Assembly (NCBI GenBank): GCA_016929905.1
Contig: JAFGHX010000485.1
Coordinates: forward strand, 1-38,698
Reading direction: 5' to 3'
Length of the DNA: 38,698 bases
From: Kiritimatiellia bacterium
GTDB taxonomy: Bacteria > Verrucomicrobiota > Kiritimatiellia > JAFGHX01
The position numbers and the translations under genes are program-made. Numbering within the stretch: the stretch's first letter is position 1; every line of letters starts with the position of its first letter. The notes beneath the pieces are model-generated. The model was not told where the DNA came from and did not search any database. It saw only the letters and a list, made by a program, of their open reading frames with translations. Positions 33,176 through 38,698 of the stretch are shown here, piece after piece.

Positions 33176-35029
33176 TCACGCGGGCTGTGCCTCCTTTGGC
33201 CGGGAAGCGCCGGCTCTCAGGCGGCGGCCGGCTTTCTGCAGCAGGTCCCGCGTCCAACTGGCGGCGCCTGCTATCTGTTCGTACAGGGTCCGGAACCGGC
33301 GGTGCGCCAGGATACTGTCGCACAGCCGTTCCTCATGCTGCTGCCGTTTCATCTGCACGTTGAACGTGGCGGGCCGCAAGCTCATTTCCAGCAGACAGGA
33401 CGAGCGGTCGGCCTCGACCAGCCGCCTGTCGATGGCGTGAAGGGCCTGGAGCCATTCGGCGGCCTGCACCTCGTCGCCCGGGCACGGGCGCTGGAAAAGC
33501 ATCATGAGCCGGTTGCAGAGCATCGCGGCGCGGCGGCTGTCGCGGATGATGTCTTCGAGCTGTTCGATGACGGCGTCGATCTCCGCGGCGACTTCACACC
33601 CGAGGTCCTCGTCGAACGCCGCGTGGCGCCGCGCGATGACGCCGTACGCGTCGAACGGGCCCGCCGCGTATTCGACGATGCTGGCGGGCCGGGCCAGTTC
33701 CATGCCTGCGATTCTCGCGCCGCGCGTCGTGAGGTTGACGAAGCGGGTCCGCGGGTGTTTCTGAACGTACTGTTCGATCAGGCGGATATAGCAGTGAAAT
33801 TGGCTGGTCGTCAGGACGTCGTCCTGGTAGTTGCCCGGCACGGCGCGCAGTTGGGTGGGGTCGAGCCGGCGTCCCTCGTAGATGGTTCCGTTCGCGTGCG
33901 TGGTGCCGTCGTCGGAGAAGCTCAGGTCCATGCCCACGGTGAGCACGGGGTTGCAGCCCATCTTGACCGCCAGGTCCATCGCGCTCGCCGTCACGGTTCC
34001 GCAGGCGGCGATCAGCCCTTTCGGCGTGCCGAACCGGCTGACCCACGCGCCGACGGGGTTCGACGAGTGGTAGCCGCTGAACAGGCCCTTGAACTTGGGC
34101 AGGACGGGCGGGAACGCGAGCGACGAACAGGCGAGGTACAGGTGCTCGCACGCGGTCTCGAACTGCGGGCCGGTCTTGTGGCTGGCGTCGACGGAGACGA
34201 CGAGGTCCGGTTCGACCCCGGCGCGCCGGAGCGGTTTCAACGCCGTGCCCGTACAGATAACGACGAACTGCTTGCACACCCGGGGCAGAGTCTGGAGTGC
34301 GTCTTCCAGCGACGGGCCTGCGGCGACGACGACGGCCGGCTTCTGCGGGAACGCGCCGCGCAAGGCGTCCACGCCCGGGTTGGCCAGGAGCAGGGGCAGG
34401 TTCTGGAGCGTGTTGAATTGCCACAGGGGGCCGAGATACACGAGTGTGCCGAGATTGAAGAGGCTCAGGTTCATCTTGCTGCAGATCTGCTGCAGCGCGC
34501 CCGTATAGAATTCGCGGGCACGCGCGGCGGCCGGGATCCGGTCGAACACCCGGGTGCTCGGCGCCGCCGGCAGGTTGAGCAGCGCCTGGTACGCCTCGAC
34601 CACCGCCTCCGTGTCCGCGCCCGGTACGAGCCGCACGCGGCCGTCGGCCAGATCGCGTTCGATGAGCCGGCGTCTGAACAGGTCGGCCAGGTGCTCGACG
34701 TCCCACTCGAGCACGAGGATGCGGCTTTCAGCCGGCAACTGGTCGCGCAGACAGGCGATTTCGCACCACTCGCCCGTGCCCAGCACGATGACGATGTCCG
34801 GCGGCGCGGGCGTGTCGCCCTCCCGAACCCAATCGCGGACGGCGCTGTTCAACGGCTCCGTCGCCGGCGGCAGCGGAACCCCTTCGACAGGCTCAGGGCC
34901 TCCGGCGGGTGGGGCGGTCAGGTACGGGCGGATCCGCTCCGCGCAGGCCGGGTCGGTCCGCGCCAGACGCGCGAGCCGCGCTTGGTGGCCGCGCGCCCGT
35001 TCAGCGGGTGGTCTGGACGTACTTCTCAT
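33176..35029 (-). CDS. maf: Motility-associated glycosyltransferase (Maf, DUF115)
   Basis: 617 aa, cytoplasmic. The N-terminal Rossmann-like part (DIVIVLGTGEWCEIACL, about 78-94) is followed by the DUF115/MptE-like core with PAVVVAAGPSLEDAL (231-245), VVICTGTALKPLRRAGVEPDLVVSVDA, SSNPVGAWVSRFG, and GCNPVLTVGMDLSF, then a helical C-terminus. Maf proteins transfer nonulosonic acids such as pseudaminic or legionaminic acid to flagellin Ser/Thr. It lies two genes after the first flagellin, and the ptmE/legB-like genes elsewhere in the island could supply the donor. ATG 35029 overlaps the upstream gene by 29 nt. Residues 45-50 (PEPVEG) come from a dispersed repeat. Confidence 0.88.
   Translation of the reverse strand: MRSTSRPPAERARGHQARLARLARTDPACAERIRPYLTAPPAGGPEPVEGVPLPPATEPLNSAVRDWVREGDTPAPPDIVIVLGTGEWCEIACLRDQLPAESRILVLEWDVEHLADLFRRRLIERDLADGRVRLVPGADTEAVVEAYQALLNLPAAPSTRVFDRIPAAARAREFYTGALQQICSKMNLSLFNLGTLVYLGPLWQFNTLQNLPLLLANPGVDALRGAFPQKPAVVVAAGPSLEDALQTLPRVCKQFVVICTGTALKPLRRAGVEPDLVVSVDASHKTGPQFETACEHLYLACSSLAFPPVLPKFKGLFSGYHSSNPVGAWVSRFGTPKGLIAACGTVTASAMDLAVKMGCNPVLTVGMDLSFSDDGTTHANGTIYEGRRLDPTQLRAVPGNYQDDVLTTSQFHCYIRLIEQYVQKHPRTRFVNLTTRGARIAGMELARPASIVEYAAGPFDAYGVIARRHAAFDEDLGCEVAAEIDAVIEQLEDIIRDSRRAAMLCNRLMMLFQRPCPGDEVQAAEWLQALHAIDRRLVEADRSSCLLEMSLRPATFNVQMKRQQHEERLCDSILAHRRFRTLYEQIAGAASWTRDLLQKAGRRLRAGASRPKEAQPA
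34881..34900. repeat. Dispersed repeat inserted in-frame in maf
   Basis: CCTTCGACAGGCTCAGGGCC. From memory the same word (GAGCCTGTCGAAGG on the other strand) recurs across many bacterial genomes, with translations such as PEPVEG or FDRLRA. Here it reads PEPVEG in the Pro-rich N-terminal linker of Maf, where it does little harm. Confidence 0.5.
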
Positions 35030-35453
35030 CGATCTCGGTTCTCACGACAGGGAGCAGTTCGCACAACCGGCCCAGCACGGCCGGCAGATCCTCCGCCAGT
35101 ACCCGGACCAGCCGTTCGCGGTCGTTCTGCTCGAGACTGACAAGCAGTTGCTGCTGGACCGAGTGGAACTGGTCCATCCCGGCCTGCAGGCTGCCCCTGT
35201 CGTCGCCCAGATCGGCTCGCTCCGTGCCGAAAAGCGTGCACACCTCGTTTTCGAACACGTCGAAATCGTGCAGCTTCTCCGCAACCTCCTTCAGGGCCGC
35301 GAGGCCGGCCGCCAGCCGGTCCTCTGCCAGCGCGCGGCCGCATGTGCGGCTTTGCTCGCACAGCTGGGCCAGCGCCTCGGCCGATCGATCGAGGCAGTAG
35401 AGCGTGAACTGCTCGACCGTATCGATGTTGACGACGGCGTCTTCCGTGTTCAT
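35001..35453 (-). CDS. Unknown helical protein between flagellin and maf
   Basis: 150 aa, acidic, predicted all-helical and soluble: IDTVEQFTLYCLDRSAEALAQLCEQSR, LAAGLAALKEVAEKLHDFDVFENEVCTLFG, MDQFHSVQQQLLVSLEQNDRERLVRVLAEDLPAVLGRL. No recognised domain. AAAGGCGG precedes the ATG. It follows the flagellin gene across a strong hairpin and overlaps maf by 29 nt, so its translation is likely coupled to maf. A flagellin chaperone or Maf partner is possible but unproven. Confidence 0.75.
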   Translation of the reverse strand: MNTEDAVVNIDTVEQFTLYCLDRSAEALAQLCEQSRTCGRALAEDRLAAGLAALKEVAEKLHDFDVFENEVCTLFGTERADLGDDRGSLQAGMDQFHSVQQQLLVSLEQNDRERLVRVLAEDLPAVLGRLCELLPVVRTEIDEKYVQTTR

Positions 35454-35490
35454 GTACCCGCCTTTGCGTGTTGCGCCGTCGGCGCACCGG

Positions 35491-35519
35491 GGACCGGCCC
35501 CGGGCTACGGGGCCGGTCC
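35491..35519 (-). terminator. Strong hairpin after the first flagellin gene
   Basis: Perfect 11-bp stem GGACCGGCCCC/GGGGCCGGTCC with a 7-nt loop, about 18 nt past the flagellin stop. A second small stem (TGCGCC/GGCGCA) follows. No U-tract, so it may also stabilise the abundant flagellin mRNA. Confidence 0.6.
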
Positions 35520-35537
35520 GCCGGGTGGCCGTCGTGC

Positions 35538-36497
35538 TTAGCCTATCAACTGCACCACGCCCTGCGGCAGTGCGTTCGCTTGCGCGAGCATCGCCGTACC
35601 GATCTGCGTGAGGATCTGGTACTTGGAAAACGCCGTCGTTTCCCGGGCGACGTCCACGTCGCGAATGCGGCTTTCCGAAGCGCGAATGTTGTCTTCGTAG
35701 TTCCGCAGACCGCTGAGCGTCTGTGCCATCCTGTTTTGCTCGGCGCCGACGATCGCGCGGATCCCGCTGACGTAGTCGATGCCGAGATTGAGCTTGTCCA
35801 CGGCCGCCTGCGCGACCGACTGAGTCGAGATGCTCAGGTGCCGCTCGCAGATCAGGCTCGCCCACCTGACCGTCGTCAGGGTTGAGCCCGCCAGCGACAT
35901 GTTCGACCCGTACGAGTAGGTCGAGTAGCTGCCGATCACGTCCGCGAAGTTCGTCGCGGTCAGGTTGATGGCGGTTTCGCGCAGAATCTGGTTGCTGTCG
36001 GGGCCCGCCTGCAAGATCGGCGGTTGACCGCTTCCGATTGTGTCGCCCGTCATCGTCGCGATGCCGTTCCCCCCGCGGAACAGATACAGCCCGTTGTATT
36101 TGCCCGCGGCGGTCGAGCCGCTGGTAATACGCTGGATCTCGTACTGCATCTGCTGGAATTCCTGCTGGAGGTTCAGCCGGTCCGTATAGCTCTTGGTCCC
36201 GTCATTCGCCATGATGGCCAATTCCGCCATACGCCCGAGCATATCGTGGATCTTCTGGAGCCAGCCGTCGGCCGTCTGAAGGTAGGAGATCTTGTTCTCC
36301 ACGTTCATGGCCGCCGCGGCCGTGTTCCGATACTGGGCCCGCAAGCGCTCGCTGATCGCCAGGCCGGCCGGGTCGTCTCCCGCTCGGTTGATCCGGAGCC
36401 CCGATGCCAGCTTGGACATCGACTCGCGCATGTTGCCCACGTTGTACGAATAGTGCTTCCACACCGTGAAAGCTGGAGCGTTGTTGTAGACTTGCAT
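35538..36497 (-). CDS. fliC: Flagellin (first copy)
   Basis: Filament subunit, 319 aa. Conserved N-terminal D0/D1 coiled-coil region (MSKLASGLRINRAGDDPAGLAISERLRAQ, ISYLQTADGWLQKIHDMLGRMAELA) and C-terminal D1/D0 (SGIRAIVGAEQNRMAQTLSGLRNYEDNIRASESRIRDVDVA, ending ALPQGVVQLIG). The short variable middle is rich in Ser, Thr and Tyr (SYSTYSYGSNMSLAGSTLTT), offering O-glycosylation sites for Maf. ATG 36497 has GGAGG 8 nt upstream inside a CsrA-like motif. It is the third gene after fliW and csrA. Confidence 0.97.
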   Translation of the reverse strand: MQVYNNAPAFTVWKHYSYNVGNMRESMSKLASGLRINRAGDDPAGLAISERLRAQYRNTAAAAMNVENKISYLQTADGWLQKIHDMLGRMAELAIMANDGTKSYTDRLNLQQEFQQMQYEIQRITSGSTAAGKYNGLYLFRGGNGIATMTGDTIGSGQPPILQAGPDSNQILRETAINLTATNFADVIGSYSTYSYGSNMSLAGSTLTTVRWASLICERHLSISTQSVAQAAVDKLNLGIDYVSGIRAIVGAEQNRMAQTLSGLRNYEDNIRASESRIRDVDVARETTAFSKYQILTQIGTAMLAQANALPQGVVQLIG

Positions 36498-36650
36498 TTC
36501 CGTTTCCTCCGTGAATGCCGTTTCTCGCGTCGCGCCGCGAACGTCCATGTTCGCGGCCAGCCGGGCGCGGATTCGCGCGGCACGGCCCGTTCGCCCGGCA
36601 CAAGACGGGTCGTGACCTCCTGTTGTGTTCTACCCTGCCGGCCTCCTTTC
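36498..36650 (-). promoter_or_regulatory. Flagellin leader with candidate CsrA sites
   Basis: Three GGA-centred motifs on the minus strand: AAAGGAGG (36642-36649), CAGGAGG (36616-36622) and CACGGAGG (36506-36513), the last containing the Shine-Dalgarno. This arrangement resembles the hag leader of Bacillus, where CsrA blocks ribosome binding. Confidence 0.5.
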
Positions 36651-36666
36651 CGCGGTGTGCGTTCAG

Positions 36667-36963
36667 CTATTGGTCTTCGGTAGCAAGGGGAGCGGCCGCA
36701 TGCCGATTCCCGTTGGTCGCCCGGTTCCTGAAAAGCTGTTTGCCCAGCGACAGCTTGATCCGTTCCAGATCCTGGCTGCTGCGGTTGACCGCCTCGATAT
36801 TCTCCTGCTGCAGCGCGTCGTACACCTCTTTGCGGTGCACGCTGATATCCTTTGGCGCCGAGAACCCGAGACTGACCTGGTCCCCCCGTATCTGCAGCAC
36901 CTTCACCTCGATCGTGCTGCCGACGATGACGCTTTCTTCAGACTTCCTTGTCAAAACCAGCAT
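36667..36963 (-). CDS. csrA: Carbon storage/translational regulator CsrA
   Basis: 98 aa RNA-binding repressor. MLVLTRKSEESVIVG, IEVKVLQIRGDQVSLGFSAPKDISVHRKEVYDAL covers the whole CsrA fold, including the conserved Arg near residue 44 (VHRKEV). The C-terminus is about 30 residues longer than usual (typical 60-75 aa). FliW antagonises CsrA, which represses flagellin translation; all three genes are adjacent here. GGAGGG lies 7 nt before the ATG; 63 nt after fliW. Confidence 0.97.
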   Translation of the reverse strand: MLVLTRKSEESVIVGSTIEVKVLQIRGDQVSLGFSAPKDISVHRKEVYDALQQENIEAVNRSSQDLERIKLSLGKQLFRNRATNGNRHAAAPLATEDQ

Positions 36964-37026
36964 GGTTCAGCCCTCCATGGCTAATTCATCTGTGGATGTG
37001 CCCGGCCGCGCGCTCCTGCAGGCGGC

Positions 37027-37563
37027 CTACTTGTGGACGATGACCTCCTTGGCCAGCTTCTCCGCTTCCGCCTGCTGCGCCGCGGGGTTCGCGTCGTTCA
37101 GATTCTTCAGCGCATCCCAGATCCGATACCGGACCGGGAACCGCATGCCTTCGCAGACGACCTGCTTGCCCACGCATGTCTGCATGTTGATCACGACGGG
37201 GCCCTGCAGATTGGCGGAAGTCTCCCGCACATCCTTTCGCACCGTCACGATGGCAAGGATCAGCGCGTCCTCCGGCCGCTCCATGTGCAGGAAGTTCACG
37301 TCGCCCTGGCTGAGCCGAAGGTTGTAGTTCGGGCAGATCAGGAACGGATCGATGCACACGAACGCCAGGTCCGGCGGATTGAGCGCGTGCATGAACACGA
37401 ACGGCGCCGTGTCCGGCTTGCAGATGAAGACGAATTCCTTGACGGTCTCGAAGGCCGGCAGCCCTTCCGGGAAGTGGAAGATGTTCTCCGAATTGACCGG
37501 CAGGGATACCAGGCGTGCATACGGACTGATCTGCATCTGTTCGTCTCTCTTGCGCTTCTTCAT
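37027..37563 (-). CDS. fliW: Flagellar assembly factor FliW
   Basis: 178 aa from ATG 37563 (AAGGGGA upstream; ATG 37536 is an alternative). Family features: IFHFPEGLPAFETVKEFVFICKPDTAPFVFMHALNPPDLAFVCIDPFLICPNY, AIVTVRKDVRETSANLQGPVVINMQTCVGKQVV. FliW binds both flagellin and CsrA, so free FliW frees flagellin mRNA from CsrA repression. It is first in the operon fliW-csrA-fliC, with a sigma-54-type promoter 67 nt upstream of the ATG. Confidence 0.95.
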   Translation of the reverse strand: MKKRKRDEQMQISPYARLVSLPVNSENIFHFPEGLPAFETVKEFVFICKPDTAPFVFMHALNPPDLAFVCIDPFLICPNYNLRLSQGDVNFLHMERPEDALILAIVTVRKDVRETSANLQGPVVINMQTCVGKQVVCEGMRFPVRYRIWDALKNLNDANPAAQQAEAEKLAKEVIVHK

Positions 37564-37640
37564 CTCGACTTTCCCCTTCCAGGTTGTCGCCGAATTGCGG
37601 CACCTCCGCGGTGCGGCGGTTCTTCGCGTCCGGCTCTGTA

Positions 37641-37656
37641 GCAGTCGCCGTGCCAC
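37641..37656 (-). promoter_or_regulatory. Sigma-54 promoter for fliW-csrA-fliC
   Basis: TGGCACGGCGACTGCT on the minus strand, one mismatch to TGGCACG-N4-TTGCW and the right GG-N10-GC spacing. The start is near 37630. Confidence 0.72.
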
Positions 37657-37807
37657 GGGTACGAGCCGGCAGGTGCGGGCGCCGGGCCGCGGAGAGCGGA
37701 TCGGGCGTCTTCTCTTTGTTTTCCGGCGATTTCATGCGCTCCGTGCGGGTTCTGCATCGCGTTCGGCCGGCCGGTCGGGCTGTGGCCCCCGATTCACGAC
37801 GATGGCC

Positions 37808-37834
37808 AAAAAATGCCGAAACAGGTATTTTTTT
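37808..37834. repeat. Inverted repeat with A- and T-tracts
   Basis: AAAAAATGCC and GGTATTTTTTT flank a 6-nt loop, one non-Watson-Crick position. It may act as a factorless terminator in either direction or as an AT-rich protein-binding site upstream of the sigma-54 promoter. Confidence 0.4.
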
Positions 37835-38052
37835 CCGCCCGTGTCCGGGCTCTCTGAAGCAGGCTGCGGGCCGCACAACGTCCGCCCTGCCTGTCTTCCG
37901 GGCGGCGCCAAGGGAGAAAACCCCGAAAACACGCCCTTTCCAGGGCCATTTCCCTGTCCGCCGGTTTCCCGGCGCTCATGTCGAGCCCGCGGCGTGCATG
38001 CAACCCCCGCCAGGCGGCCTCGGACCGGCCCGAACCTGCCGCTCGGAAGGGT

Positions 38053-38079
38053 TAAGCGGCCCGCGCGGCATGCCGATTA
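38053..38079 (+). promoter_or_regulatory. Sigma-28 promoter for the second flagellin
   Basis: TAAG-N15-GCCGATTA, against TAAA-N15-GCCGATAA: one mismatch in each half and exact spacing. The start near 38086 gives a long leader of about 220 nt. Confidence 0.75.
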
Positions 38080-38185
38080 GAGAAACCAGGAGAAGGGCGC
38101 GTGAAATGTGGCCCCGGCAGGTGTTGTCTGGACTGAAAAGGCGGGAAGGGGGGATGCCTCACGGGTGAACGATCGCCGGGCTTGG

Positions 38186-38227
38186 GGTCAGGGCGGCCCG
38201 GCCCTGAATGAACATTCGGACCTGACC
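38186..38227 (+). promoter_or_regulatory. Possible competing hairpins in flagellin leader
   Basis: TCAGGGC (38188-38194) pairs with GCCCTGA (38201-38207). The overlapping GGTCAGG (38186-38192) can instead pair with CCTGACC (38221-38227). GAATG/CATTC (38206-38217) forms a third small stem. GGA motifs follow at 38240, 38256 and in CACGGAGG (38291-38298), possible CsrA sites. Confidence 0.35.
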
Positions 38228-38306
38228 GGCCGCGGGAAAGGACGCCCGTGGTTACGGACGAACTACGATTGGCAACAGCCGACAAGAGATCACGGAGGAA
38301 CAGGCG

Positions 38307-38698
38307 ATGCAAGTCTACAACAATGCTCCAGCCTTTTCGGTTTGGAAGCACTATTCGTTCAACGTATCGAATCTGCGCAAATCGATGGCCAAGCTGTCGT
38401 CCGGCCTTCGGATCAACCAGGCATCGGATGATCCGGCGGGACTGGCGATCAGCGAGCGGTTGCGGGCGCAATACCGCAACAGCGCGGCGGCCGCGATGAA
38501 CGTGGAGAACAAAATCTCCTATCTGCAGACGGCGGACGGCTGGCTCCAGAAGATTCACGACATGCTCGGACGCATGGCGGAATTGGCCGTTATGGCGAAT
38601 GACGGGACCAAGAGCCAGGTGGACCGCGACAACCTGCAGAAGGAATTCCAACAGATGCAGTACGAGATTCAGCGTATTACCAGCGGCTCGACCGCCGC
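38307..38698 (+). CDS. fliC2: Flagellin (second copy), truncated by window end
   Basis: The first 130 codons are present; the gene runs off the right edge. Its N-terminus is nearly identical to the first flagellin (both start MQVYNNAPAF and share ISYLQTADGWLQKIHDMLGRMAELA), differing by mostly conservative changes such as Thr/Ser and Ile/Val. ATG 38307 follows GGAGGAACAGGCG, very like the leader of the other copy. It is divergent from fliW and has a sigma-28 promoter, so it is expected late, whereas the first copy sits in a sigma-54-type operon. The variable region and C-terminus are outside the window. Confidence 0.95.
   Translation, partial: MQVYNNAPAFSVWKHYSFNVSNLRKSMAKLSSGLRINQASDDPAGLAISERLRAQYRNSAAAAMNVENKISYLQTADGWLQKIHDMLGRMAELAVMANDGTKSQVDRDNLQKEFQQMQYEIQRITSGSTA

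Larger units (their letters stand above)
37564..38306. other. Divergent regulatory region between fliW and the second flagellin
   Basis: 743 nt with no gene I can support; open frames here lack ribosome-binding sites and family features. It contains the sigma-54 site at 37641, the A/T-tract inverted repeat at 37808, the sigma-28 site at 38053 and the structured flagellin leader, listed separately. It probably includes activator-binding sites. Confidence 0.7.

Overview
The window comes from a GC-rich, flagellated, Gram-negative-type (diderm) bacterium. The diderm call rests on P-ring and L-ring genes (flgI, flgH) and several lipoproteins. Three things make a member of the PVC superphylum (Kiritimatiellota, Lentisphaerota or Verrucomicrobiota) plausible: a phosphoglycerate kinase with a eukaryote-like insertion, a roughly 470-residue integron-type integrase with an extra N-terminal domain, and the mix of gene families. 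This placement is an inference and is not proven by anything in the window. No rRNA, tRNA or CRISPR array was seen.

Layout, left to right. (1) 189-2575, plus strand: an integron-type tyrosine recombinase whose stop codon overlaps the start of an oligopeptide ABC transporter ATPase (oppF-like). (2) 2645-4015, minus: an AAA ATPase/DUF234 protein with its own AT-rich promoter. (3) 4147-13032, minus: one apparent housekeeping operon read pgk-tpiA-secG-oppA-oppB-oppC-dxs, with a good sigma-70 promoter before pgk and tandem hairpins after dxs. (4) 13255-14140: a 57-codon gene missed by ordinary ORF cut-offs, and a GNAT acetyltransferase, both bordered by a short repeat family. (5) 14193-38698: a motility island of about 24 kb.

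The motility island, in transcription order from the right on the minus strand, holds fliW-csrA-flagellin; an unknown gene; a Maf-type flagellin glycosyltransferase; fliS; a fliT-like gene; a CheY-like regulator; an unknown cysteine-motif gene; a CsgG/LpoB-like lipoprotein; flgM; flgF-flgG-flgA-flgH-flgI-flgJ-flgN-flgK; a small ORF; ptmE/legA-like and legB-like nonulosonate genes; a HAD phosphatase; a four-gene signalling block (receiver-histidine kinase, HDOD, CheY-like, CheA-like without the CheW-like domain); and rpoN. A second flagellin gene runs divergently off the right edge.

How it works together. Promoter-like sites read by eye give a coherent hierarchy. Near-consensus sigma-54 sites (TGGCAC...TGC) precede rpoN itself, flgF and fliW. 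Sigma-28 sites of the same form (TAAG-N15-GYCGATTA) precede flgM and the second flagellin. So RpoN would drive rod/ring/hook-associated genes and the FliW-CsrA-flagellin operon, while sigma-28, held by FlgM, would drive late genes. CsrA, released or sequestered through FliW, would set flagellin translation. Maf plus PtmE/LegB suggest flagellins decorated with a legionaminic-acid-like sugar. The most unusual sequence structures are a 119-bp MITE-like element with perfect 17-bp terminal inverted repeats and 7-bp flanking direct repeats between flgF and flgM, an OppB permease carrying a large extra periplasmic domain, and a HAD gene that appears to start at AUC.
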